NCBI GenBank assembly: GCA_028691695.1
Contig: JAQUYU010000004.1
Coordinates: 13,343 to 48,959, forward strand
Direction: 5' to 3'
From: Sphaerochaetaceae bacterium
Lineage (GTDB): Bacteria > Spirochaetota > Spirochaetia > Sphaerochaetales > Sphaerochaetaceae
Length of the DNA stretch: 35,617 bases
The position numbers and the translations under genes are program-made. Under the pieces are notes generated by a model. That model saw only the letters and a list, made by a program, of their open reading frames with translations. It had not been told where the DNA came from and searched no databases. This document shows, piece by piece, positions 1-9,427 of this stretch. The first letter of the stretch is position 1, and each line of letters begins with the position of its first letter.

Positions 1-35
1 AGCAGGCTTCTGGCCTTTACAAGATCAAAATCCAT
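1..35 (-). CDS. 5' end of a further gene in the SbcCD-like operon (partial, runs off window; MDFDLVKARSLL...)
   Basis: ATG at 35..33 on the minus strand, open to the window edge, 2 bp after the stop of the ATPase gene; GGAGGAG-type RBS just upstream. Confidence 0.5.
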   Translation of the reverse strand, partial: MDFDLVKARSL

Positions 36-37
36 AA

Positions 38-3000
38 TCACTCCTCCGGGCAGAAAAGCTCAAGATAGCGCTTTGCGCAGCTTAATGCCCTGATCCCCAG
101 CTCTTCATGATGCAATGCCTCAAGAATCAAGGCATTGTCTTCGATGGTTCCAGAAGGATAATAACTACTCTCTTGAAGATAAGCTTCAATGGAAGGCGCA
201 AGATCCCTCAATTTCTTGGTTGAATCGGACTTAAGCTTATCAATGAAAGCCTTTCCATCAAAAGGCTCGCAATCTCTTGCCATCTGGAGAACATCATTCC
301 AGTATTTTGCTCCGGGCTTTGCATCAGGAAAGCCATGCAGGACAGCCTCTGTGACAGGCTTCGAGCGCCCTCTCTCTGCACGTCTCTGGGCAAATTTCAT
401 AGCCTTGATTGAATTCTGCACATCTTCATCGCTGCTGTACCTGACTGAATTTGCTGCCTGATACACATGCTCAAGGCCTGCATCCAAGCATTCAGCCAGC
501 TCCTCACTGCTTTCAAACAGGAACCAGCACGGAAGCTGGGCAATGGGAGTGAACAGAGTCCCTGAAGGAATATTGTTTTCCTTCATCCACTGTCCGTAGC
601 AGGCGGGGTATAGGAAGACCTTCTCAGGCTTCTTCTCATACGACAGCGCTTCAGTCAGATTCTGTCGCCCACCGATGGAAATCAGGTTGCAATTCGGGCA
701 GCTATGGGCAAGCCTTGAATACTCATCGTCCTGTGCTGTGAAGTAGAAGACCTGCCTGCTTTTTGCAATTTCGGAAATTGCCGAGCATAATGCAGAGGTT
801 CTGGGCTCATCGCTGGTGGCCATGAGCTCATCGAAGATAAGCGGATATCGCACCGTGGTTTCGGCAAGCTCGATTGCTGCAAGCCTGAGCGAGAGGAGCA
901 TCTGGACTCTTGTTCCACTTGAAAGCTCATCGAGAAGATAGGTCCGATCCTTCTTCGCATCGTATGATCTGAACTGAGAATCAGAGAAGCTTATATCATG
1001 CTGACCAGATGTGAATGTCTTCATCCAGGCACTTGCCTTGCTCAGAATTGCAGGACAGTCCGTTTTCTGAGACTCGGATTCAACAGCGGCGGATAGCAGC
1101 CCGACAGCTGTTGCTATGGCATATTCCTCCCATGAGTCGGATAGCTTCTGACGCTTTCGCTCAAGGTCAAGCTTAGCCTCGGAGACAGCGCTGGAATCAA
1201 TAAGTCCTTTGTATCTGGTCTTCAGGCTTCCTAGTTCCTGCATGGAGAATTCGCTATCAGCTATCTGCTTTTCCAACTCCTCCTTGCGAGCCTGAAGTTC
1301 TGTGCTGTCAAGGCTGCAAAGCTCATCATCGGCCTGAACCAGTGAAATCTGTGCAATCTGATTGCAGACTTTGGTATAATCGTCCAGCTCTGAACACAGA
1401 ATGGAAAGCTGCTGTTCATCTCCATCGGCAATTCCTGTCTGCTCCCAGAATCTTCCCATATCCTGCTTCGCCTTGCAAAGCGAATGCTCATCAGATTCAA
1501 TCAAGCGGGCAATCTGCTGCTGCTTTGCCTCGGCTTCTTTCAAACCAGCAAGCTGATCGGCCATTGCCTTCGCCTGAACTAAAGCGGCCTCGTAAGAAGC
1601 AAGATCTGTTTCAAGCATAAGGCCAATCTTCTGTATCAAGCTTTCAAGCTCAGACTTGCGATCTGAGGCGATCTTCTCGGCCTTGTCACGCTTTCCTATT
1701 TCATTTTGCCATCTGATGATCTCCGAAGAGAAGTTGAACAGTATTCCTGTTTCAAATGACGGAGACGAGGCATTGATTCCAAGAGCTTCAGCAGCCTCTT
1801 CTGAACCTTTTCTCCATGCATCGAACTGTCTTTGAGCTTCTTCCAGCTTAATTCTTGCATTCTCAAGTGCGTTAAGCTTCTGCTGATCTGCCAGCAAGCT
1901 ATCGATTCTGAGCCCGATCCTGGCAATTGCATCGAGGCACATCTGCTCCGTAATCCTTCCTGTGACACCATCGAAATTTCGTGACTTCAGAATCGGCGAA
2001 AGGCTTATCGGCTTCAAGCTTGAAAGGACTGAATACAATGCAACGGCAATTGCTGTCGCTGCACCTGCAATCCAGCTTCCAAGAACAGCGGCAAGAACAA
2101 TTCCAACTGCTGCAATGCAGATTGGAATCCAGATGCTGCTTCTGCTGGGCTTCATAGCCTGAGAGATAGCTTGCCTGTCAGCTTGAAGAGTCTCAAGCTG
2201 CTTTTGATCGAATGCTGATGGAGCATTGGCCTTGAGCTCATCATAGGTCTGCCTGGCAGTGATGAGATTTCCCCTTGCTCTTTCCGAATCCTGAGCCACC
2301 TTCTTGAGAGCTGTTGCCTTTTCCTGAAGGCTAGCAGTCTCAAGGTCTGCTCCCAGCCAGCTGTACTGCTTGGAAAGTATGCTGCATTCGGCTTGAGCAA
2401 GGAACAGAACATCATCGGCAGAGCTTGAGTTGCGCTTTGCGTCCCTAAGCTCATCCATCAGAAGCTCAAGGTTCTGCCTTGCATTTGAATCCGAACGAAG
2501 GCTTTCCGGTATGCTGAATCCAGCAATCGTCTGGTCGTTATCCTCCTGCTCCTGCCTTTCTGATTCAAGCTTCTTAGCAGAATCATCAAGGCTATGCCTG
2601 ATGGTCTTGTACAGGTTCATCGTATCGGATGTGATGCGATCCATGTTCTCTGGGAAGCTGCTCTTGCGAGCTTCAAGTGAATCAAGAAGAGCTTTCTGTT
2701 TTTGGAATTCAAGTGCCTTCGAAACTTGCTCAGACTGTAATCTAATCTCAGGAATCGATTGTGAAAGAGTTTCAAGTTCATGGATACGCTCAAGAACCTC
2801 AGTACCATGCGCCTGCTCATACTGAAGCTTAGTCAGGTTTGCCTGCGCCGCTTTGTATTCATCAGATAATGCTTTAGGGCCAGTCGGCTTGCATCCCGCA
2901 TCCGCTGCCGCTTTTGAAACATCTATTCCATAGTAAAGCTCGCCTTTGACTTTCTCTGCAAAAACACTGCCTTTCTCGGAATTCTGAAGAAGATCCACGA

Positions 3001-3334
3001 TGCTGAGGCTGTAGATATCATTTCCGCCATCCACAAGAGCCGGAAGCCCTGTGGAAAGATCTTTCTTGTTCTTCTGTGACAGGCTTCGGCCATAAAGAAG
3101 AATGCTGTACTGCTTTTCGGCGCATGAAGCCTCTGATTCTACTTCATAGCCTTCCTTCTTCTGGTTCCACAGCGAGCCTGAAATAGCTCTGGAAAGGGTT
3201 GTCTTTCCTGATCCGTTCGGACCTGTTACAACGTTGAGCCCATCAGTGAAATGCGGAACATCAGGAAATTCACCGGAAGCAAAACCTGGAGCCCGTATTA
3301 CTTTGATCTTGTCAATGCACAGCTTGTCGTTCAT
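38..3334 (-). CDS. SbcC/YhaN-like AAA (SMC/RecN-type) ATPase with long coiled coil, central hydrophobic hairpin and extra C-terminal domain
   Basis: Walker A GPNGSGKTTLSR, signature LSSGTRVQ, Walker B YPLIFDELMATSD, long helical Glu/Lys/Leu-rich middle; ATGA overlap with the upstream phosphoesterase gene. Confidence 0.85.
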   Translation of the reverse strand: MNDKLCIDKIKVIRAPGFASGEFPDVPHFTDGLNVVTGPNGSGKTTLSRAISGSLWNQKKEGYEVESEASCAEKQYSILLYGRSLSQKNKKDLSTGLPALVDGGNDIYSLSIVDLLQNSEKGSVFAEKVKGELYYGIDVSKAAADAGCKPTGPKALSDEYKAAQANLTKLQYEQAHGTEVLERIHELETLSQSIPEIRLQSEQVSKALEFQKQKALLDSLEARKSSFPENMDRITSDTMNLYKTIRHSLDDSAKKLESERQEQEDNDQTIAGFSIPESLRSDSNARQNLELLMDELRDAKRNSSSADDVLFLAQAECSILSKQYSWLGADLETASLQEKATALKKVAQDSERARGNLITARQTYDELKANAPSAFDQKQLETLQADRQAISQAMKPSRSSIWIPICIAAVGIVLAAVLGSWIAGAATAIAVALYSVLSSLKPISLSPILKSRNFDGVTGRITEQMCLDAIARIGLRIDSLLADQQKLNALENARIKLEEAQRQFDAWRKGSEEAAEALGINASSPSFETGILFNFSSEIIRWQNEIGKRDKAEKIASDRKSELESLIQKIGLMLETDLASYEAALVQAKAMADQLAGLKEAEAKQQQIARLIESDEHSLCKAKQDMGRFWEQTGIADGDEQQLSILCSELDDYTKVCNQIAQISLVQADDELCSLDSTELQARKEELEKQIADSEFSMQELGSLKTRYKGLIDSSAVSEAKLDLERKRQKLSDSWEEYAIATAVGLLSAAVESESQKTDCPAILSKASAWMKTFTSGQHDISFSDSQFRSYDAKKDRTYLLDELSSGTRVQMLLSLRLAAIELAETTVRYPLIFDELMATSDEPRTSALCSAISEIAKSRQVFYFTAQDDEYSRLAHSCPNCNLISIGGRQNLTEALSYEKKPEKVFLYPACYGQWMKENNIPSGTLFTPIAQLPCWFLFESSEELAECLDAGLEHVYQAANSVRYSSDEDVQNSIKAMKFAQRRAERGRSKPVTEAVLHGFPDAKPGAKYWNDVLQMARDCEPFDGKAFIDKLKSDSTKKLRDLAPSIEAYLQESSYYPSGTIEDNALILEALHHEELGIRALSCAKRYLELFCPEE

Positions 3335-4536
3335 ACTGCGGCCTCCTGTCGGAGCATCTGCCGAAGAAGCCGCTTTGCAGCCTCTTTGATTTCGTTGTCG
3401 AAGTCATTGTCTCCTTTGATGTCAAGGCAAGAGAAGTATGGACCGTTCTGCACTCTGGCAAGGCTTTCAGATATGCCATTCTCAATAGTATTCGACCTCG
3501 AAAGAAGGTATTTTGCAAGAACACCTATAGGGCCTGGCCTTCCCGAGAGCTGTTCAAGGTCTGTGTCAAACTCAGTGTGATCGGTGAATCCAGTAACAGA
3601 AACCTCGGTCTCTTCTATTGTCAATGAGAAATCCTTTATTCCAGCCAATGCCGAATCAAGATCAAGATTCCTGTCTGTTGCACCAGTGAATTCAAGGTTC
3701 AGGCCTACGCTCTTCAGGGGAATCGCTGAAGCATCCGACAGCGAATAGAAAGCAGCCTTGCACCCAGATGCAATCCTGTTTTCAAGTTCCTGCCTGTCAT
3801 GAACAGAACCTGCTTTTATTTCCCAGTCCGAATAGACAGCAGGGCTGATCTGGACAAATTCAGGAGAGAGAAGCACCCCGTTCTTCTCTTCAATGCTCCA
3901 GATTCCATGGAATCCCTTCTCTGACCGGTCCAGAGGTACCGGGGAACCGCAGTAGAATGCCTTGCCTTGAGCTCCGCTCTGGTGAATATGGCCAAGCATC
4001 CAGCAGCGGGCCTTCGTATTCTCAAGCTCAGAAGAGAGCACTCCCGCATAGTTAGAACCATGCAGAGAGCTCATCAAGTCGCAGTGAAGCAGTCCGATCA
4101 TAGGACCGCTGAAGTCTTCCAGCGTTCTATCGTATGACAGCATCGGGTCTGTCTTGAACCAGGAATCAGGGAACGACCATCCTATGAATCTGACTCCATT
4201 GAAGTCTTCGAAGCTCCACTTCCCATCATGTCCCAGAATCGAAAGCTTGTCGGAATCGCTTCCGGCAATCTGCGAGAATACTCTGAAGTCATGGTTTCCA
4301 GCCACTGCAATTACATGGACTCCTGCATTCTTAAGTCGCTGAAGCTGCAATACAAGCGGGCCGTAGCAGGAGAACCATGAATCTTCGCTGTCCATCACAT
4401 CTCCGGAGAGCAGCAGCACATCATAGCCATGGGCTATTACATAGTCAGCAACAAGCCTCATAGCATAGTCGCCTCCGCTTGAAAGGAAGGCAGGAACTCT
4501 ATCAAGATGAAGATCCGCACATGCCGCTATTTTCAT
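3331..4536 (-). CDS. SbcD/YhaO-like metallophosphoesterase (DNA repair exonuclease family)
   Basis: Motifs ADLHLD, LLSGDVMD, VAGNHDF, LGHIHQSG. Start placed at MKIAACADLH (4536), preceded by a GGGGG RBS, rather than the ORF start at 4554. Confidence 0.85.
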   Translation of the reverse strand: MKIAACADLHLDRVPAFLSSGGDYAMRLVADYVIAHGYDVLLLSGDVMDSEDSWFSCYGPLVLQLQRLKNAGVHVIAVAGNHDFRVFSQIAGSDSDKLSILGHDGKWSFEDFNGVRFIGWSFPDSWFKTDPMLSYDRTLEDFSGPMIGLLHCDLMSSLHGSNYAGVLSSELENTKARCWMLGHIHQSGAQGKAFYCGSPVPLDRSEKGFHGIWSIEEKNGVLLSPEFVQISPAVYSDWEIKAGSVHDRQELENRIASGCKAAFYSLSDASAIPLKSVGLNLEFTGATDRNLDLDSALAGIKDFSLTIEETEVSVTGFTDHTEFDTDLEQLSGRPGPIGVLAKYLLSRSNTIENGISESLARVQNGPYFSCLDIKGDNDFDNEIKEAAKRLLRQMLRQEAAV

Positions 4537-4557
4537 AAAGCCCCCTACAGACACGAA

Positions 4558-4578
4558 AAGGGCTGAATCCCAGCCCTT
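4558..4578 (-). terminator. Putative hairpin terminator between the repeat-protein gene and the SbcD-like gene
   Basis: AAGGGCTG-AATCC-CAGCCCTT perfect 8-bp inverted repeat just after the stop at 4597; followed on the minus strand by a short U run. Confidence 0.6.
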
Positions 4579-4596
4579 GTCATATAAAAAAGCTGC

Positions 4597-6003
4597 TCAG
4601 TTCTTGAGCTTGCTCTTGAAATCGGAAAGCACTGATTCCTTCAATGAAGATTCCTTCTCTGAATACTCCTGATCGGTGAGATCCTCTGTAGCTGCTGTGC
4701 CTGACAGCACATCAGAAGCATTGCTCTGGCTGCTCATGCTCTGAGCAATCGTAGGCTCAACTGGTGCAGCAGTTGCCGGCTCATCAATAGTAGGAGTCGC
4801 TGTTGTTGCTGTTGCGGAAGGCTCTGCAGTCTTGACTGCAGTTTCTGAAGCTGCTTCTGTAGTCTTGGCCGTAACTTCTGAAGTTGATTCCGTGGTCTTG
4901 GCCGTAACTTCTGGAGTTGATTCCGTGGTCTTGGCCGTAACTTCTGGAGTTGATTCCGTAGTCTTGGCCGTAACTTCTGGAGTTGATACCGTAGTCTTTG
5001 CTGTATCTGCAGCAGAAGCGGCAGGAACTACAAGCGGCTCGATTGCATCGGCTATTTCCTGCTTGTGCTCTAGGATAAGCGGAACCACTGCATCGGCTAT
5101 TTCCTGCTTGCTCTCAAGAACCAGAGCAACCAGCTTTTGAGCTATCGCAGGATCGGATTCAAGGGCAGAAACCACTAGGCCTGAAATGAACTGACTATTA
5201 TTCTCTTCAAGAGCAGTCACTATCGCAGGGCCAAGTGTGCCGGCATTTGCAGTGATAATTGAAACAACGGCATCCGATAGCTCCTTGGAGCTGACAATGG
5301 TGGATATGATGCTTGTAACAAGCTCATCCTGATTGGCAGCCATCCAGTCGACCATTGCTTTCTGAAGCTGACTGGAATCCGAAACTGTCTTCAAGACAGC
5401 CGACTGAACCACAGGGGTGACCTGTGCAATGATCTCTGGAATGCTCTTGGATATCTGATTTGAAACAGTAGCAGACAGGCTGGAATTCACTGCATCTGTA
5501 ATCTGAGGCACAAGCGGCTTGATGTCGTCCATGGTCACAGAAGGCTTTTCCACCTTGGCAGCTATTGCGTCAGTATCGACCTTGGCAGCAACGGCGGATA
5601 CATCAATCTTGGAAGCAGCCTTTGAGGCGATGGCATCAGTATCAATCAAAGCGGCAGCATCTGAAGCAACTGCATCAGTATCAATCCTTGATGCAGCTTC
5701 AGAAGCAATTGAATCGATATCAATCTTTGATGCAGCTTCAGAAGCAATGGCCTCAGTATCAACCTCTGGAACGGAGGAGAGAGCAAGCTGCTTGGAAACT
5801 TCCTCAGAAATCAATGCCCTTATCTGGTCATCCGTTGCTGAAGGTGCAGAAGGTGCTGATTGCACCGCAACACCTGTCTTCTCTGAAATCTTCTTCTGAA
5901 CCTTCTCATTGTAACCAGGCTGTGTCACGACAATGATCGCCAGAAGGTACACCAGAACCACAATAAGAACAGCGAGCAATATTTTCGGACCTTTTCTAGC
6001 CAT
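4597..6003 (-). CDS. Membrane-anchored repeat protein of unknown function (single N-terminal TM, helical repeats, Thr/Glu-rich tandem repeats)
   Basis: MARKGPKILLAVLIVVLVYLLAIIVV N-terminal TM; in-frame repeats. Start at 6003 (8-bp overlap with coaE) preferred over the ORF start at 6093, which lies in coaE. Confidence 0.75.
   Translation of the reverse strand: MARKGPKILLAVLIVVLVYLLAIIVVTQPGYNEKVQKKISEKTGVAVQSAPSAPSATDDQIRALISEEVSKQLALSSVPEVDTEAIASEAASKIDIDSIASEAASRIDTDAVASDAAALIDTDAIASKAASKIDVSAVAAKVDTDAIAAKVEKPSVTMDDIKPLVPQITDAVNSSLSATVSNQISKSIPEIIAQVTPVVQSAVLKTVSDSSQLQKAMVDWMAANQDELVTSIISTIVSSKELSDAVVSIITANAGTLGPAIVTALEENNSQFISGLVVSALESDPAIAQKLVALVLESKQEIADAVVPLILEHKQEIADAIEPLVVPAASAADTAKTTVSTPEVTAKTTESTPEVTAKTTESTPEVTAKTTESTSEVTAKTTEAASETAVKTAEPSATATTATPTIDEPATAAPVEPTIAQSMSSQSNASDVLSGTAATEDLTDQEYSEKESSLKESVLSDFKSKLKN
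4826..4990 (-). repeat. 33-bp tandem repeat, 5 in-register units (EVTAKTTESTP)
   Basis: Units 4826-4858 (diverged), 4859-4891, 4892-4924, 4925-4957, 4958-4990; two units are identical (gtggtcttggccgtaacttctggagttgattcc on +). Confidence 0.9.
5551..5760 (-). repeat. Degenerate 39-bp (13 aa) tandem repeat, four units plus two 27-bp units (DTDAIASEAASKI / DTDAIAAKV)
   Basis: Translation DTEAIASEAASKI-DIDSIASEAASRI-DTDAVASDAAALI-DTDAIASKAASKI-DVSAVAAKV-DTDAIAAKV. Confidence 0.85.
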
Positions 6004-6607
6004 GTTTAACCTCAGTTTCCCTGCTTCTGAAAAGTTTATCACAAATCCTATTGATTTGTCGATGCATTTTATTGCAGTTATTGCCATTATCAACGACGTA
6101 AACGGGAATGCCCGGACAGAAACAGCGACTGTTTATATCTCTCTGGCTCATGCATCGCCTGATGTAAGAATCCTTTGAAGTCCCGTTTCTGAGATATGCC
6201 CTATGCCATCTGACAGAGAACGGGCATTTGACAAAGATCACTGCATTGCATAAGCGGTCAAGCTTCATTCTATGCAGGATGGCAGCATTGATAATGACCA
6301 CATCGCTGGTGCATTCCGAAACTGTTGCAATCACCTTCTCAACCATTTTTGGGTGGACGATCCGCTCAAGAGCATGGAGCTTGGCAGGGTCTGAGAATGC
6401 AATCCTTCCAACAGCCTTCCGGTCGACCTTGCCATCAGGAAGAATCACATCACTCCCGAATGCTCTTGAAACCTCAGAGGCAGCCTGATCGATTACATCA
6501 TGACCCACCTCATCGACATCAATCGACTGCCAGTGCTTTTCCTGTTCCAGGTAGCTTACAACATAGTTCTTTCCGCTGCAGCTCTTTCCCGCAACCCCGA
6601 TAATCAT
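5996..6607 (-). CDS. coaE: Dephospho-CoA kinase
   Basis: MIIGVAGKSCSGKNYVVSYL P-loop-like N-terminus, DVDEVGHDVI, RIVHPKMVEKV; starts directly after the polA stop. Confidence 0.8.
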   Translation of the reverse strand: MIIGVAGKSCSGKNYVVSYLEQEKHWQSIDVDEVGHDVIDQAASEVSRAFGSDVILPDGKVDRKAVGRIAFSDPAKLHALERIVHPKMVEKVIATVSECTSDVVIINAAILHRMKLDRLCNAVIFVKCPFSVRWHRAYLRNGTSKDSYIRRCMSQRDINSRCFCPGIPVYVVDNGNNCNKMHRQINRICDKLFRSRETEVKHG

Positions 6608-6609
6608 CG

Positions 6610-9417
6610 TCAATGCATCTGCCCCCAATCGGTACCAGTCTCAATGCTGCAGCGAAGCGGCACGGAAAGCTTTGCAGCAGAAGTCATCACCCTGCTCACC
6701 ATCGCCTTCATCGATTCAACTTCAGCTTCAGGAACTTCGAATATAAGCTCATCATGAACCTGAAGAAGAAGCTTGGAAGAGAATTTCCCATCAATCAGCG
6801 TCTGGGAGACCCCTATCATCGCCTTCTTCATGATCTCGGCGGCAGTGCCCTGAATCACGGAGTTTACGGCAATGCGCTCTGCTCCTGCAAGCTCGACCTT
6901 GTTGGAGGAAGCCATCTGAGGAATAAGCCTCTGATGCCCGAACATCGTATGGATCATCAAGTCCTTCTTCGCCTGCTGCTGAGTCTGTTCAACGAACTTC
7001 TTCACTCCCTTGTACATCAAGAAATAGGAATCGATGAACCCCTGGGCCTCCTTTCGTGAAATGCCCAATTCATTGGAAAGCCTGAAGGCAGACATGCCAT
7101 AGATCACCCCGAAATTAATCGTCTTTGCAATCCGTCGCTGATCCGGAGTGACAAGCTCCGGCAGCTGTCCGAAAATCATCGATGCAGTGCGCCTATGGAC
7201 ATCCTCTCCGCTTCTGAAAGCATCAAGAAGCGCCGGATCATTGCTGTAATGTGCCAGAACGACAAGCTCGATCTGACTGTAGTCAGCCGAAAGAAGCACG
7301 CATCCAGGAGCTGAAGGGAATGCACCCCGGATCATCCTTCCTTCTTCTGTCCTTACCGGAATGTTCTGAAGGTTCGGATTCTTGCATGAAAGCCTTCCAG
7401 TCCCTGTTCCGGTCTGAAGGAAGCTCGGATGGATTCGTCCAGTAGATGGATTGACCAGCGCAGGAAGCCCTTCGCAGTAGCCCCGGAGCTTTGTGAGGAA
7501 ACGGCTTCGCAGGATAAGAGAAGGAACAGGATCATCTGTCTTATTGGCCAGATCCTCCAGCACATCAGAATCAGTGGAGAAGCCCGAACGGGTCTTCTTT
7601 CCGGTTGGAAGATTCCGATCGACGAACAGCACTTCCTGAAGCTGCTTCGGAGAATTGAGGTTGAACTCCTTTCCGCAGGCTTTGTAGACCTGCGCTTTTA
7701 TTCCGATCCTTTCGTCTTCAAGCGTCTTGGAAAGAGCTGCAATCTTGTCCGTATCAAGCAGGATGCCGTTGTATTCCATATCGGCAATCGTCTTCACAAG
7801 AGGCATCTCGATTTCAGTGAACACATTCATCAATCCCGCTTTCTCAAGCCTATGCCCGAAAAGCTGGTACAAGGCCCATGTGACATCGCTGTCCTCGGCA
7901 CCGTATCTGACAGAATCTGAAAGGCTGATGTCAGAGAATAGCTTTCCCTTTGGAACGACATCCTCGAATTTCACAGTGTCATAGGCAAGATTTCTCTTCG
8001 CAAGGTCGTCCATGTTGTACACCCCGCTGTCTGAAGACAGAAGCCATGCTGCAATCATCGTATCGAAATGAAGGCACCCAAGCACTAGCCCGGCACGCCG
8101 GAGCACATTGTAGTCATACTTTATGTTCTGACCTACGACCTTCACGCCCTCAAGCCTTCTGGAAAGAATCTCAAGGACCTTCTTCTCATCAAGCATCCGT
8201 CTTCCTTCGCATACGAGAGGAACATAATAAGACTTTCCGATCTGCGAGCAGAATGAGAATCCGACAAGACTTGCCTGCATCTCATCCACGCTGGTAGTTT
8301 CAGTATCCAAAGCCATGATGCCCAATGAGGCCGCTTCTTTCAATGTCCTGTCAAGCTCTTCTAGAGTTGTTATAGCCTTGTAATCGGGATTTAGAGACAT
8401 TGTTACTCGAAATCCATCATCTTGCATAGCAGCAGGCTCTGGATTGGCTTCTGGAGGGGGAGCCTCATGAGAGACACTCTTCCCGCTTATCCTGGCAGCA
8501 AGAGCTGCAAGGGTCTTGGATCCCGCCTGATAGAAGAGAGGAACAGCCTTGGACCAGTCCAGATCTTTTGCAGAGAATCCTTCCTTGTCAAAGTCATCAA
8601 CCTTGAACAGGTCATCCTTCAGGACTATCAACGTATGAGAAAGCCCAATGTGGTCCTTCGCCGCTTCGAGCTTGGCCTGCACAGAGGGAGAAAGCTCATC
8701 GATATGGCTGTACACGCTGCCAAGGGTGCCATACTGTCCAAGGAGTTTCTCTGCACCCTTGGGACCGAGCCCGTCTATTCCAGGAACGTTGTCCGAACTG
8801 TCACCTAGAATGGTAAGATAATCCACTATCTGATCCGGCTTCACTCCATAGATCTGAGGCACTTCATCCTTGGTGCAGAGCATGTAATCCTTCTCGCCTT
8901 TGCGGGGAGGCCTGAGGACGGTAACGCCATCCCCTACCAGCTGCATGAGATCCTTGTCGCCGGTGACGATGACTGTCTCAAGCCCGCTTCTTCCAGCCTG
9001 GCGGCAGAGAGTGGCAATGATGTCATCGGCTTCCATTCCGACCTGCATCCTGTATGGGATGCCAGCAGCCTTGAGGATATCAAGAATCATCGGAACCTGA
9101 GCATGAAGGTCCTCAGGTGCTGCATCGCGGTTTGCCTTGTACTCTGGGTACAGCTCATGGCGGAACGTCTTTCCATGGGCATCCATGGCAACCACAAGAT
9201 ATTCGGGGTTGTATTTCCCGATGATCATCATCAGAGTATTGAAGAATCCGAACACAGCCGACACGTTACGTCCCTGAGCATCAGTCAGCGGCCTGTTAAT
9301 GAAGGCGAAATACGAACGGTAAATAATCCCGTACCCATCTACTGCAAAGAGCCTTCCTTTTGCAGAAGGCTTGGCCGGCTCGTCATCAAAAAGACTGCCC
9401 TGTTCGTATCCGCTCAT
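6610..9417 (-). CDS. polA: DNA polymerase I
   Basis: 5'-3' exonuclease domain (VDGYGIIYRSYFAF...GDKDLMQLV), 3'-5' exonuclease (MALDTETTS), polymerase motifs (SADYSQIELVVLAH, RRIAKTINFGVIYGMS, LLQVHDELIFEVP). Confidence 0.97.
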   Translation of the reverse strand: MSGYEQGSLFDDEPAKPSAKGRLFAVDGYGIIYRSYFAFINRPLTDAQGRNVSAVFGFFNTLMMIIGKYNPEYLVVAMDAHGKTFRHELYPEYKANRDAAPEDLHAQVPMILDILKAAGIPYRMQVGMEADDIIATLCRQAGRSGLETVIVTGDKDLMQLVGDGVTVLRPPRKGEKDYMLCTKDEVPQIYGVKPDQIVDYLTILGDSSDNVPGIDGLGPKGAEKLLGQYGTLGSVYSHIDELSPSVQAKLEAAKDHIGLSHTLIVLKDDLFKVDDFDKEGFSAKDLDWSKAVPLFYQAGSKTLAALAARISGKSVSHEAPPPEANPEPAAMQDDGFRVTMSLNPDYKAITTLEELDRTLKEAASLGIMALDTETTSVDEMQASLVGFSFCSQIGKSYYVPLVCEGRRMLDEKKVLEILSRRLEGVKVVGQNIKYDYNVLRRAGLVLGCLHFDTMIAAWLLSSDSGVYNMDDLAKRNLAYDTVKFEDVVPKGKLFSDISLSDSVRYGAEDSDVTWALYQLFGHRLEKAGLMNVFTEIEMPLVKTIADMEYNGILLDTDKIAALSKTLEDERIGIKAQVYKACGKEFNLNSPKQLQEVLFVDRNLPTGKKTRSGFSTDSDVLEDLANKTDDPVPSLILRSRFLTKLRGYCEGLPALVNPSTGRIHPSFLQTGTGTGRLSCKNPNLQNIPVRTEEGRMIRGAFPSAPGCVLLSADYSQIELVVLAHYSNDPALLDAFRSGEDVHRRTASMIFGQLPELVTPDQRRIAKTINFGVIYGMSAFRLSNELGISRKEAQGFIDSYFLMYKGVKKFVEQTQQQAKKDLMIHTMFGHQRLIPQMASSNKVELAGAERIAVNSVIQGTAAEIMKKAMIGVSQTLIDGKFSSKLLLQVHDELIFEVPEAEVESMKAMVSRVMTSAAKLSVPLRCSIETGTDWGQMH

Positions 9418-9427
9418 TGATCCTCCG

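Noticed and set aside
38-4536. Calling the ATPase/phosphoesterase pair a known anti-phage system
   Set aside because: SbcCD/YhaNO-type pairs are usual DNA-repair genes; no defence-specific neighbours visible.
4832-5899. CRISPR-like or plus-strand coding interpretation of the repeats (ORFs 4832-5140, 5519-5899)
   Set aside because: Repeats are contiguous without spacers and in frame with the minus-strand protein; the plus-strand ORFs are mirror artefacts.
6004-6093. N-terminal extension of the repeat-protein ORF to 6093
   Set aside because: Lies inside coaE; MARKGPKILLAVLIVV at 6003 gives a proper TM-anchor start.
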